A stretch of 64,000 nucleotides of DNA, taken from Emiliania huxleyi CCMP1516 (taxonomy: Eukaryota; Haptophyta; Isochrysidales; Noelaerhabdaceae). Below are positions 26,899 to 36,394 of the stretch, piece after piece. The position numbers and the translations under genes were made by a program. Position 1 is the stretch's first letter; the number at the start of each line of letters is the position of its first letter. Location of the stretch: NCBI RefSeq assembly GCF_000372725.1, contig NW_005199770.1, positions 2,232,666-2,296,665 of the forward strand, written 5' to 3'. The notes beneath the pieces are model-generated. The model searched no databases. It had not been told where the DNA came from and saw nothing but the letters and a program-made list of their open reading frames with translations.

Positions 26899-28323
26899 AT
26901 TGTGGCAGCAGTCAGCAGTGCATGTCTGATAGCTAGAGCAGCAGCGTCAGGGTCGCAGGGTCGGATCGTGTCAAGCCTCTCGCCCGGCCGGCCGCGTGCA
27001 GACGTCGGCCTGTCTGCTGTTTGGAGTGATCTGTCGGCGGTCAGTACGACCGATCAGGTTGGAGTTTTCTGATGATTGGAGGGTCTATTTGTATGTACTC
27101 CTCGAGATCTCTCCAAATCTGCCCTCTGACTAAAGCTTAATCGGGAAGTTCGGTGCTAGTAGAGACAAGTAGAGCCGGGGCCCCGTTTCTCCGCACTGCG
27201 GCACGGCGCACGGTGCCTCCGGGGGCCCCCGCGCCCCCCCAGAGATGCGTGGTTGGGTACTAGGCTAAGTTCTGAGCCTCGAGGCTTAACAGGTCTAAGC
27301 GTGACCGGTCACGCTGGGGTGCTTACGCGGTCTAAGATCGGCGAGAGCCTCTTATGCGGGCTAAGTCGGCCGCGTGATCATTAGGGCTGCCTCAAATTTT
27401 CTTCGCCTCTGCGGCGGGCAGCCGTTGTGTACAAGTTCAAGTGGCGCGTGCGTCGCCACTTGGGACTTGCGCACGGAGGCTGAGAGGAGGGCGTGCGCGG
27501 CAAGTGGCGACGGCGCTACCTATTTGACCCATGGGGTCGTGCACAATTTATCCAGGGTTTACACTTTTTATTTAGCAGACCGCGGGCCGGACCGGGCGGC
27601 CTGGCTGGGCTCCGTGGCTGTGCGGGGGCTGCAGAGACCCGGAACTGGCCGCCTCGGGTGTCGTCTAAGTTCGTGAGTCCGATCACCAGCGTCTAAGTTT
27701 GAGCCTGTCTCCTTCCGGGGGCTTAGTTCAGCGCTCGCCTGCGAGCAGGTCTAAATCATGGGCAACCCTCTACCCCTACTACCCAACCATTCCACCAATG
27801 GTTCCTTCATCCTTGACGTTGACCTTGCGTCGTTTTGTCACTTGTTTAGTAATCGCACGTGTTTTCTTCTTCTTCTAAAAAACTAACTCCTTGGCGACGA
27901 GCCGCGTAGCCAGGGCACTCATACCTGAGCTGCGACACACCTGCGAGCCTTGCGGCAATGTCCAATGAGGCAGTCTTCCATGTGCGCGCGATCGTAGCGA
28001 TTCGTTCCCGGCGGCCCGACGGTGGCCGGCGCTTGCGCGCCAGCCCCGTCCGCCGCCGGCTCCGCGGCCGCGGTCCCTGTCATAGCTACGCGCACCATGG
28101 GTCGATGTGCCCGCGGTAGGTCCCAGACGTCAGACGTGCTGAGTCGTGTGTGCGCTCCTTTTTGCTTGCTAAGACTGGAACAAGTTTTTCTTCTTCTTCT
28201 TCTCGTCTCACAAATAAAAGCAGCGCCTCTTCTATCCATGCTACGCCTCAGTCAGAGACGCGACGGCAGCGACTCGGTACGTGGGTAGGGGCTGGGCGGG
28301 ACGCGGTCACCATGGGTCTAGGC
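26899..28323. other. Intergenic region, no gene recognised
   Basis: Holds a perfect 18-bp palindrome (27298-27315), a cluster of GTCTAAG/GGCTTAG motifs (27290-27755) and a C/T-rich tract (27865-27880). Short open frames here show no recognisable domain. Confidence 0.5.
27298..27315. promoter_or_regulatory. Perfect 18-bp palindrome
   Basis: AGCGTGACCGGTCACGCT. Such a site suits a homodimeric DNA-binding protein, but no adjacent gene start is evident. Confidence 0.5.
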
Positions 28324-29643
28324 CTACCCGGCGCGGGGCTGGGGTCGCTCTGTCACGCGCCCTTCTCGCGCCTCGACAGCGGGGTCGGCCCACGCCGGAA
28401 GCCGCGCCGCGTCCGGCTTGGACAGGTTGGCGGGCGTGGCGGCGGCAGCTGCGGAGGCCTTGACCCCCGACTCGTACTCCTTGTACGTGCCCATCAGCTT
28501 GTCCCAAAACATGACGTACTGCGCAAAGTTGGTGTTTGGCTTGCGGTGGTGCGTCTCGTGCGCGCGCACGGAGTACTCGATGCCACAGAAGCGCAGCTGC
28601 ACGTCGTACCCGGTGTGGTTGAAGCAGGCGCCGAGGGCCTTGACTCCGAAGTGGGCGAGCACGGCCGCGACGTGCAGCCCCGCCGTGTGCGCAACCTGCG
28701 AGGGGCGGGCCGCGGTGAAGAGGCTGATCGGCCGGCGGCGGCGGCGGGTCGGTGGGTTGGAGGAGAAGGGGGGTAGGGGTGGTGTGTGAGTGTGAGTGTG
28801 AGTGTGTGTGTGGGGGGGGGGGGCGCACCACATGGACAGCAACCCAGTGCAGGCAGAGCGCGGCGATCTGCTCGACCTGGACCAAGGTGGGAGCCGAGGG
28901 TGTGGGGGGGGGGGGGGGGCGAGGATTAGGGGCTCTCTGGGAGGAGGGGTCTGCTTGGCGAGCGGCCGCCGCACCGGGTGCTCGTTGGCGGCGTCGATGT
29001 AGCCGCGCGCTGGAAACGTGTTGCGGTGGTGGTGCTTGTGCACCCAGCGATACACCGCCTGCAAGTGCATGGCGCGGTGCAGCGGCGCGTAGAGCATGTC
29101 GTCGACCACGAGCAGCATCCTGCGCCGACGGAACAGCGGTCGGGACTCGACGCCGGCAAACGCTCCCTCGCGGGCCGGGCCGAGGCGGTTCGCGCTCCAT
29201 CTAGTCTTGCGGCAGTCTAGGGGCGCGCGCCAAAACGCGAGTGGCCCGTTGAGCAGCGAGAGGCTGGTGGGCGCTCTCACGACGAGCGGCGCGAACCACA
29301 GCAGGTGCGAGATCTGGAGCGCAAATACGTACTCCACCGTCGAGTTGACGACGAGGTACGCCACGTCGGTGGCGTTGATCTTGTGCTGGAAGACCGGCTT
29401 GGGTCCGACGCGGGATGGCAGCGCCGGAAGCCGCGGCGCGAGCGCCCACACGAAACCGTCCACGAAGCCGAGCAGCGCCATGCGAACTGCCAGATACCCC
29501 GCGACCCACAGCGGAAGGCTCAGCCCCCAAGGGTTGAGCAGGCTGCCGAAGGTTGCGCCCGAGCGCAGCATCATGCCATACGCGACCGCCGCCGTGAGGG
29601 CCGAGGCCGGGTTCAGCACGAGCGTCTCCAGCGCTTCTCTCAT
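28324..29643 (-). CDS. Sterol desaturase / fatty acid hydroxylase superfamily, 4 exons
   Basis: Membrane di-iron oxidase of about 327 residues. Exons (minus): 29643-29225, 29119-28975, 28876-28829, 28695-28324. Three histidine boxes are present: HRAMH (154-158), HKHHHR (167-172) and HETHH (250-254), with hydrophobic spans before and between. The family inserts hydroxyls or double bonds into sterols or fatty acids in the ER; the order resembles C4-methyl-sterol oxidase-like members. Intron 1 (29120-29224, GC-AG, 105 nt) contains no stop; I remove it because the join FWRA/MLLVVDDMLYAPLHR restores the family sequence while the intron reads as random Arg-rich residues. Introns 2 and 3 are GT-AG and hold G-runs and a GTGTGA microsatellite. 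Confidence 0.85.
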   Translation of the reverse strand: MREALETLVLNPASALTAAVAYGMMLRSGATFGSLLNPWGLSLPLWVAGYLAVRMALLGFVDGFVWALAPRLPALPSRVGPKPVFQHKINATDVAYLVVNSTVEYVFALQISHLLWFAPLVVRAPTSLSLLNGPLAFWRAPLDCRKTRWSANRLGPAREGAFAGVESRPLFRRRRMLLVVDDMLYAPLHRAMHLQAVYRWVHKHHHRNTFPARGYIDAANEHPVRRPLAKQTPPPREPLILAPPPPPHPRLPPWSRSSRSPRSACTGLLSMWCAPPPHTHTHTHTHTPPLPPFSSNPPTRRRRRPISLFTAARPSQVAHTAGLHVAAVLAHFGVKALGACFNHTGYDVQLRFCGIEYSVRAHETHHRKPNTNFAQYVMFWDKLMGTYKEYESGVKASAAAAATPANLSKPDAARLPAWADPAVEAREGRVTERPQPRAG

Positions 29644-30122
29644 CGATATCCGCGACACCCGCAGCCGCCCCACTCCTAGCCTCGGCGGTGCTGAGCGCGG
29701 CGGCGATCGCGCGGGGAAGGAGGGTGAGAGAAGGTACAGCGAAAATAAAAGAAAAATTAAGTGGGAACCGGACTGGCGCGTACTGGCACTAACACAGGGA
29801 AACTCCAAGCGCCGGCGCCCGTGTGAATAGGGTTGGACCACGCTCCACGGGCGACGAGCCACCCGATTTTCTTTATTCCAGCGTCCAATACGGAAACAAT
29901 CAAAAGACGGACTGGTATAGCAGGGAGAGGAGAGGCCAGAGAAAGCCAGTGCCGGAAGTGCGCACGTCTCGCGCGCGCCCGGGGCGGGGATATATTCTCC
30001 AAACCCACATCATCGAACGAGAGGTCAGAGTGAGAAGCGCTCGCGAGAACCCCGCTCTGCTATCGCGCCGGCGCCACACAAGGTTCGGTCTGAGGGTCTG
30101 AGGTCACAGTCGCGGGCGCGGC
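29644..30122. other. Intergenic region with a family A repeat
   Basis: Between two minus-strand genes. Contains repeat family A (29765-29800) and otherwise nothing I recognise. Confidence 0.6.
29765..29800 (+). repeat. Dispersed repeat family A, short copy 4
   Basis: ACCGGACTGGCGCGTACTGG then CACTAACACAG, about 80-120 bp upstream of the hydroxylase start on the other strand. Confidence 0.8.
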
Positions 30123-30803
30123 TCACGACGCCTTGGGCTGAGACGCCTCGATCGCGCGGCTGCGGTGCTCTGTGAGCAGGCGAGTGCAGTCCTGGTCGAG
30201 GTACTCGCCGAGGGAGTCGGGCAACGGCGCCGCGCGGTCCGCCGCCCCGTCGAGAAGCACCACCTTGCGCGCCGTCTCCGGGTCGAGGAACTGCTTGACG
30301 ACGGTCCACAGCGTCGAGGCGATCCACGGCACCGGCATCACGACCAGGCAGTGGAGCCGCTCGGGGAAGTTGGCCGAGAGCGTGGCCGAGACGGCGCGCA
30401 TAAAGGGCACGACCGAGGTCGCCGGCGGGTTCGCCCACCCGTCGCCGCCGCGCGTGTCCGCAATGATGGTGACCCGCTCGGCGACGTCGCGGTCGAGCGA
30501 CGCATCGAGCTTGGCGGCGATGGCGTTGGCATAGGTATCCACGTCGGCGAGGTCCGGGTCGTACATCGCAGCCATGAGCACCGCGACGCGGTGACCTGAC
30601 CGCGCCTTGCCGTCAAATACCAGCAGGTCCGGCAGGCCCGCGCCCAGCGCCGGCGTGCCGGCCGGCAGCGGCAGGGTCGCCGCGCGCCACGCGAGGTGCT
30701 CGCGGAGCATCTCCGACGCGTCGGCGACGCTGCCGTCGCGCGCGTCGAGAAAGCGCTGCCACTCGGCGTCGGAGATCGCTTCAAAACCCGCTACTGGCGC
30801 CAT
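30123..30803 (-). CDS. CRAL-TRIO (Sec14-like) lipid-binding protein
   Basis: 226 residues, single exon, start at 30803 (MAPVAGFEAISDAEWQRFL). It has the short N-terminal helix set (DASEMLREHLAWRA) and the CRAL-TRIO core: HRVAVLMAAMYDP, VAERVTIIADTRGGDGW, FPERLHCLVVMPVPW, TARKVVLLDG. Sec14-type proteins carry phosphoinositides or other hydrophobic ligands between membranes. Ligand unknown. A TATA-like AAAATTATATATTAAC lies about 60-80 bp upstream. No transmembrane segment. Confidence 0.75.
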   Translation of the reverse strand: MAPVAGFEAISDAEWQRFLDARDGSVADASEMLREHLAWRAATLPLPAGTPALGAGLPDLLVFDGKARSGHRVAVLMAAMYDPDLADVDTYANAIAAKLDASLDRDVAERVTIIADTRGGDGWANPPATSVVPFMRAVSATLSANFPERLHCLVVMPVPWIASTLWTVVKQFLDPETARKVVLLDGAADRAAPLPDSLGEYLDQDCTRLLTEHRSRAIEASQPKAS

Positions 30804-30919
30804 CGGAATAAGCAAGGAGAGAGAGCCCTTGGGGGGCGTCGCAAGGAGTACAGAGGGAAAAAAATTATATATTAACAACGAAGGCGCTCTCAAAAAAAAT
30901 TGTCATTAGGACTGCAGCT

Positions 30920-31025
30920 ACACCACGGGAGCCGCCTAAGCGACTCCTGCGAGGACGAATTTTACAACAAAACTCCCTCGCACGACACTGGGCACGGGAC
31001 TGGCGCGCACTGGCACAACACAGGT
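30920..31025 (+). repeat. Dispersed repeat family A, copy 5 (modules in swapped order)
   Basis: Here the CGGGAGCCGCCTAAGCGACT module precedes the GGGCACGGGACTGGCGCGC core, joined by TTTTACAACAAAACTCCC. The same linker occurs at 56482. Confidence 0.9.
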
Positions 31026-31047
31026 GTGTACACCTTCGTCAGGCTTC

Positions 31048-31175
31048 GAGAGATTTTTAGAGTTGTTTGGTATTGGCTATTCCTTATAGGCTATTGCTAA
31101 AAATCTCTCTCTCTCCCAAACAACTCTAACACTCACACGTCATTTGGGGCCTGGAGCCCTGTTCACGCGCGCGCG
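31048..31175. repeat. Dispersed foldback repeat family C, copy 1
   Basis: Inverted arms TTAGAGTTGTTTGG and CCAAACAACTCTAA, and GAGAGATTTTTA and TAAAAATCTCTC, then ACACTCACACGTCATTTGGG. The last part and CCAAACAACTCTAAC recur at 35985-36065. Confidence 0.8.
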
Positions 31176-31360
31176 AGACGTGCAGACAGGGTTGCCAGGT
31201 GAGAGCGAATGGCGCGTGTTTTGTTTTTGCGGCTTCGAAAAGAATTCGCCTTTCGGACGAGCGACGAGAAAATGAGGCTGTCTCCTCCAGAATGATTATA
31301 TGTATACACCATCCCCGTGAGCTGGGTGCTTGGATTAAAAGAAGCCGACGAGAGGAATTA

Positions 31361-32806
31361 CTATGGGGAAACTTCACGGCAGGTCGGCAGGCACAAGCAC
31401 ACGGGCGTGGGGATGGCGTCGCCGTTCGTGAGCGGCGTGGCCTCCCTGCCCTCGCGCAGCACCACAATCGAGCCCGAGTCCTGGTTCGCCACCAGCGCCA
31501 CCACACCGTCGTCGCTCGCGCCGCCCGGCGGCTCGGCGGCGCCGGCGGCCCGGCCGCGCTTCCGGCCGCGCCCCCCCGCGCTGCTCGGCGGCGGCAGGAG
31601 CACAAAGTCGCGCGGCGTGCGGCCGAGGGTGCTCGTGATGCGCACGGGCTCGTCCTCGGCACTCTTGAAGAGGCCGCCGGGCGTGAGCGCCACGCACGAG
31701 AGCGCGCCAGCGGCGTCGACGAGGCGCGACGACACGACCACGTGCGAGGGCGCGTCGCCCGGCGCGAGGCGGACGGCCGCGATGCTCGTCGCCTTGTCCG
31801 AGCAGAGCGGCACGCCGCCCCGGTGCTCGCCGCCGTGCCACGCGGCGGTGGCGGCCGCCGCGGACCCCTGCAGGAGGCGCGCGTACTTTCGGACCGTCGT
31901 TTGGTACGCCTCGACGCTGCTGAGGTCGGCGTCCTCGCCGGAGCCTCCCATGAAGCCGCCCGCGTCGCCGTCGAGCACGTTGAGCGCGCAGAGCGGCTCG
32001 TCGCCCGCGATGGCGCCCGTCCTCTTGTCGATCGGGTACGCGGCGAGCACCGACGTCAGCTCATACCCCACGTACACGAGTGGCTCGGTCGGGTGGCGAA
32101 CGAGGTGGCGTGGGCCGCCGCCGCGCAGCTCGGGCGGAGACGCCGTCGCGACAGGCTCGCCGAGCGGCTTGGCGCTCTCCGCGTCGTACGGGATCGACCA
32201 CACGACGTCGCACCCGAGGTCGGGCACCAGGATGGTCGTGCCGTGCGTACCGGCCGAACAATACGCCATGTGCGCGTGGCTCGCCTCTTGGCGCGCCGCG
32301 TTCGGGCCGGGAAAGCTGACCGGGTGGCTGGCGGGCGGCAGGTGCACGTACTGCGCCGACGGCGCGTCGAGCGAGCCGTCCGCGCGGCGCGCGACAGCGA
32401 CGACCGAACCGGCGCAGTAGTTGGATGCGACGACGTGCGCTCCGCCAGGAGTGACGCTCGCGTGGCAGCACGCCGCGCCGCCAGCGCGGTCGTCCGCCGG
32501 GATGCTGTTGAGGAGCGCGAGCGCGCCAGTCGCCGCATCGACGCTGACGGCCGCCAAATTGCCCGGACCGTCGCCACGCTCGTCGCAAATGTAGAGGACT
32601 TTTCCGTCGCCGCAGGAGGTGAGCCACGTCGGGTTGACAAGGCCGGAGGCGCCGCCGAGCTGTGGCGTCGTGAGCCCAGCCGTCGGCGTGAACGGCACGA
32701 GGCTCAGTGTCTCGCGGTCAAAGCGCACGGCGTACACGCCCTTGCCCTTGCCGTCCACGTGCCCCAGCTTCTCGCCGTACGTGCCGACGAGCAGCGGAGT
32801 AGACAT
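31361..32806 (-). CDS. Lactonase-type seven-bladed beta-propeller (6-phosphogluconolactonase-like)
   Basis: 481 residues, single exon, ATG at 32806. The start MSTPLLVGTYGEKLGHVDG, then GLVNPTWLT, GACCHASVTPGGAHVVASNY, LVPDLGCDVVWSI, GPRHLVRHPTEPLVYVGYEL and TLGRTPRDFVLLP follow the lactonase propeller family, which includes bacterial 6-phosphogluconolactonase of the oxidative pentose phosphate pathway and fungal muconate cycloisomerase. Blades repeat with G..V.vaNY-like motifs. An insert rich in Arg/Gly (GGRGRKRGRAAG) sits before the last blade. No signal peptide, so cytosolic. Which lactone it opens cannot be told. Confidence 0.85.
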   Translation of the reverse strand: MSTPLLVGTYGEKLGHVDGKGKGVYAVRFDRETLSLVPFTPTAGLTTPQLGGASGLVNPTWLTSCGDGKVLYICDERGDGPGNLAAVSVDAATGALALLNSIPADDRAGGAACCHASVTPGGAHVVASNYCAGSVVAVARRADGSLDAPSAQYVHLPPASHPVSFPGPNAARQEASHAHMAYCSAGTHGTTILVPDLGCDVVWSIPYDAESAKPLGEPVATASPPELRGGGPRHLVRHPTEPLVYVGYELTSVLAAYPIDKRTGAIAGDEPLCALNVLDGDAGGFMGGSGEDADLSSVEAYQTTVRKYARLLQGSAAAATAAWHGGEHRGGVPLCSDKATSIAAVRLAPGDAPSHVVVSSRLVDAAGALSCVALTPGGLFKSAEDEPVRITSTLGRTPRDFVLLPPPSSAGGRGRKRGRAAGAAEPPGGASDDGVVALVANQDSGSIVVLREGREATPLTNGDAIPTPVCLCLPTCREVSP

Positions 32807-33770
32807 TTTCGCCGCCGAGAAATGAAGAATTCTTGGGGTGGCAGTCCGGGTTCTGTGAAGAGGGTCGCTCGTCGAATGCGAGCCAGTTCGCTCGCGACGC
32901 CGACGCCGACGCCGCCGCCGGAACGACCGCGGCGGCCGGTCGAGCGGCCGCCCCGGCCAGCGGCCGTATCGAGCCTGCCCGTCGCGAAGGTGCGGACCTC
33001 ACGCGCCCCACCGGCCGCCCGCGCCGCCGCGCCCACGTCGCTCTCTCGAAGCCGAGCGCCACGCCGCTACGACTCCCATCGCGACGACTCCCGTGCTCGC
33101 TCCTGGCGCAGGCGATCGACTCCTGACACCCATCGAGCGGATGGGCGCGTTCCCGCCGCGACCCGGTACTCTCGAACGACTTTTGAGGGCAAAAGGTGCC
33201 GCCCGAGCCCATTCCCGCCGCCCGCCGCCCGAGATCAGCTGCCACCGGCCAGCGCGCGCGCGGAGACCTGCCGCGAGCGCCTCCGTGGCCCTAGCTGGGG
33301 TGATCAGCAAGCGCCTCGGCACTTTAGATTCGCCCCTCGGGCTTTTCCGCGCGCGTGATCAGTCTCGCGTTCTCTCCTTTTTCAGGCGCCTGTTTACGGC
33401 CTCTGAAGAGCAACCGTCGAGGCGTCGATGCTCGCCTCCACGCCCGCGCCAGACCTCCGCGATTGGGGCGCCTTGTCGACGGGATCAATTGTGATTCCGG
33501 GCGTATTTTTCGGCGATTTCATTCGCACGTCGGCGACTCTTAGTCGCTTCTCCGTGCTAGGAGGCCTCTGTTTTGTGTCCGTGAGGACTAGATCGAAACT
33601 AACATTTCGGCATATGCGAATGAAATCGCCAAAAAATGCGCGTTCACTCACAATTCATGTGTATATGAACGGTGCCGACGGGTTTGGCGAGCATCGAAGC
33701 CGTCCAGGCGCAGCAACGCGACGGTTTCGGAGGCCGACGGCTCCGAAAGAGCCTCCCGAGCGAGGCCGGC
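32807..33770. other. Intergenic region upstream of the lactonase gene
   Basis: No gene recognised. Long open frames on the plus strand here continue from the antisense of the lactonase gene and read as Arg/Ala-rich noise. Confidence 0.5.
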
Positions 33771-34060
33771 GCGGTCACGGTACCGTGGAGGCCACAGACG
33801 TCGCCGGAGCGGCACTCCCGGGGCGCCACTCCCTCACCCGGTCAGGGGGGGCCAACCACAGCCCGCCTCACCGTCCGTGGAGCTTCCGTGGTCCGCCGCT
33901 TCGGCTTCGATTTTCGACCCTCCCGAGGCTGCTAGAGCAGCCCCGCGGAGCCTCCCGGATGCACCAGCACACCGTCGTCCAGAACGCCGGCGCACGCACT
34001 GCCCAGTGACTGGGCGGATCGGCCCCGACTAGGGGCGGCCCCAGCCGGGCGGAGAAGACC
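33771..34060 (+). repeat. 290-bp direct duplication, copy A
   Basis: Begins GCGGTCACGGTACCGTGGAG. It is repeated 370 bp downstream with only scattered differences and contains CTGCTAGAGCAGCC, a short hairpin. Confidence 0.95.
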
Positions 34061-34140
34061 ATCCCACTCGCGGTTCGTCGCACCGTCCGCTCCAGTTTTC
34101 GTCTCGAGCGGGTCGTGAGACGGCCGCGAGAGCGAGCACC

Positions 34141-34430
34141 GCGGTCACGGTACCTTGGAGGCCACAGACGTCGCCGGAGCGGCACTCCCGGGGCGCCACT
34201 CCCTCACCCGGTCAGGGGGGGCCAACCACAGCCCGCCTCACCGTCCGTGGAGCTTCCGTGGTCCGCCGCTCCGGCTTCGATTTTCGACCCTCCCGAGGCT
34301 GCTATAGCAGCCCCGCGGAGCCTCCCGGATGCATCGGCACACCGTCGTCCAGGATGACGGCGCACGCGCTGCCCAGTGACTGGGCGGGTCGGCCCCGACT
34401 AGGGGCGGGCCCAACCGCGCGGAGAAGGCC
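34141..34430 (+). repeat. 290-bp direct duplication, copy B
   Basis: Begins GCGGTCACGGTACCTTGGAG. About 80 bp of diverged sequence lies between the copies. No coding role seen. Confidence 0.95.
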
Positions 34431-35742
34431 AGCGAGCTCGAAACACGTCGCCGTGGGCGGCCGTTTCGCAAGCCTGAGTGGGTCGCCAGACACTCGCGAG
34501 AGCCAGCAGCTAGAGCGCCGTCGTAGCCGCAGATCGAGTCGAGGAGCTTGATGTCCACGGTAGCAGTTGTGGAGAGCGGTGGCGCGGTGCGTGTAGACGC
34601 GTCGATTGAGGGCTCCCTTTCGAAACGCGACGGGTACGGCATGACAACTGCCAGTACAGTTTTACGCCGGCCAGCGTGAGAGCACAACAGGGAGCCGGCG
34701 ACCCGTACGCTTTGCGCGCGGCGACTGGTGGCTGTCTGGAGCTCGTGTGAGCTGGGCCGACGCGTGGCCGAGCCGAGAGGACCAGCCAGCGACCACGTTG
34801 GCGATGAAGCTTGGCGGCCGGCGCCTCGTCGCCAGACGTCACAGCGGCGTGGACGTAGGAGTGTGCGGCGACGGTTACCGGCAAATCCGGCCCGGTGTGG
34901 CCGGTAGCTGCCTAGCGCTGGCCTGTGGCCGGCGCTGCGGTGGCGGAGAAGGCGTCTCGCCGCCGTGGCGGCGGTCGGCAGGTGTGAGCGTGATGCCATC
35001 GTGCGGGACGACACCCGTCTCGCGAAAACCCGGACTGCCACCTTAAGAAATGAAGAAAGCTGAGCAGCGGTTCCGGGGGAGCCCTCATGAAGAGCGACGC
35101 CGAGGACAGTGTGCGGTCCTGCCTAAGTCCCACGGCCCGGACGGGTTTAGATTTGCTTGTTCGCCTGCTGCTCATTGCGTCTTGCATCGCACTGTACGTC
35201 TCATACGACATACATCGATACGACGTGAGAGAGAGAGAGGAGGGGGTGAACCGCGCCATCCATCCTCGATCGCCGTGCAAAGCTCGCTTCCGAGCTCTCA
35301 CGCCGCGCGTAGGGCCCCTAGGGGCCTAGAGAACACAACCCCCTCTCCCTTTTCTCCCATTACGCAGTCACGGCTCTCATGTTAATTCTCGCACCCCCTC
35401 AGATCCACCTGCTGCTGCGGAGGCCGATCAAGCAAGGATACGCGCAAGATCAGAAATGCGGGAAGCTCGCGCCGGGCGCCATCATCTTCATATTTGTGGC
35501 GGCGGCGTCTAAATGGTACTATTCCTGCTCCACCAGAGACTCGTGGTCAGACCCTCCGGGCCCTTGATTTTACGCCTCATTTCGCAGCATTTTCGAGGGG
35601 AAAATCATCTTTTGGAGCTACATGAGCCTTGAGACTGGTCAGATTCTCCAAGATATTGGTCTTTCAGCCACGATTTCACAATTTTGGGGGCAAAATCGGC
35701 TCTCTGGCGGCTATTCCTAGCCCACGAACTGCTGGGGGGTGC

Positions 35743-35845
35743 CCACCACATGCTAGGGGGGGGGGGTCCGACCCCCCCAGAGGCTTCACCACATGCTAGG
35801 GGGGGGGTCCCGACCCCCCCCAGCGCCTTCACCACATCCTAGGCG
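35743..35845. repeat. G/C-run tandem units
   Basis: Three units of about 44 bp share CACCACATGCTAGG followed by a run of seven or more G, GTCC, and a run of seven C. Each unit can form a strong hairpin or, on the G strand, a G-quadruplex. Confidence 0.85.
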
Positions 35846-35984
35846 GGCGTGGGGCGTGAGCAGAAGTGCGCCCCCCTCCCTGGAAGCGATGTCCGCCTGC
35901 TCACGCTCTCTGCCTGCCTCTGGGTTCGGGTGCCGTCTAGGGTTAGGTTAGGTAGGAAGGTGAATCTAGGGCAAGTTTCCTGAG

Positions 35985-36065
35985 AGAGAGATTTAGCAAT
36001 AGGCCAATACCAAACAACTCTAACACTCACACGTCATTTGGGCCCTGTTCGCGCGGCGCGCGCGA
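35985..36065. repeat. Dispersed foldback repeat family C, copy 2
   Basis: Shares CCAAACAACTCTAACACTC and ACACGTCATTTGGG with 31116-31160. Confidence 0.85.
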
Positions 36066-36175
36066 GTGAACTTTTTTTGTGTTGTTTTTGTGTTTGTAGT
36101 TTCCTCGCCCATGAAAACAAACAGCGAAGTTCTATAAAATTCTTTTTCGCACACGACACTGCCAGTTAAATGTAT

Positions 36176-36225
36176 TTCTAGAACTCTTTTTAGCACAACA
36201 CTGGGCACGGGACTGGCGCGGGTAC
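36176..36225 (+). repeat. Dispersed repeat family A, copy 6
   Basis: Contains CACTGGGCACGGGACTGGCG, preceded by an AT-rich stretch with CTTTTTAGCACAACA. Confidence 0.8.
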
Positions 36226-36272
36226 AGAGCTGGAAAATTCTTTTTCGCACCCTAGTACGAAAGCCTCAACAC

Positions 36273-36385
36273 TGGCGAGTAGAGGCCCCGCCCACCCAGG
36301 GTACCCTCTCCGAGGACCCATTGGAGGGCTCGCCGGGGCTCTGCCAAGAGACCTCGAGAGAGCGTGCGTGTGCCTCTACTCGCCA
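36273..36385. promoter_or_regulatory. 14-bp inverted repeat just upstream of the hydrolase-like gene
   Basis: TGGCGAGTAGAGGC (36273-36286) and GCCTCTACTCGCCA (36372-36385), 85 bp apart, with the direct repeat GCCTCAACA beside each arm. The right arm ends 10 bp before the start codon at 36395. Confidence 0.55.
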
Positions 36386-36394
36386 GGCCTCAAC

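Larger units (their letters stand above)
30804..31360. other. Spacer with repeat family A and foldback element
   Basis: Two minus-strand genes flank it. It carries repeat family A (30920-31025) and a foldback segment (31048-31129) whose right half recurs at 35985-36065. Confidence 0.7.
34431..36242. other. Intergenic region; possible small membrane ORF at 35087-35329
   Basis: No recognised gene. A short plus-strand ORF from the ATG at 35087 encodes one convincing membrane helix (LDLLVRLLLIASCIALYVSY) in an otherwise unremarkable peptide; I give it low weight. The rest holds a GAGAGA tract (35226-35245), G-rich tandem units (35743-35845), a short GGGTTAGGTTAGG run (35939) and repeat families A and C. 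Confidence 0.35.

Noticed and set aside
27374-27676. A 100-residue plus-strand frame
   Set aside because: No domain, no neighbours in support, and it lies among repeated GTCTAAG motifs.
28037-28290. A small plus-strand gene downstream of the hydroxylase
   Set aside because: Low-complexity Ala/Pro peptide with no domain; more likely 3' flank of the minus-strand gene.
31199-33358. A 719-residue plus-strand frame as a gene
   Set aside because: It is antisense to a well-supported lactonase-type propeller, is Arg/Ala-rich and shows no domain; GC-rich DNA gives such shadows.
34238-35041. A 267-residue minus-strand frame
   Set aside because: Half of it lies in the 290-bp direct duplication; the rest shows no recognisable family.
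35936-35956. A telomere
   Set aside because: Only two or three GGTTAGG-like units, interstitial, with genes on both sides.
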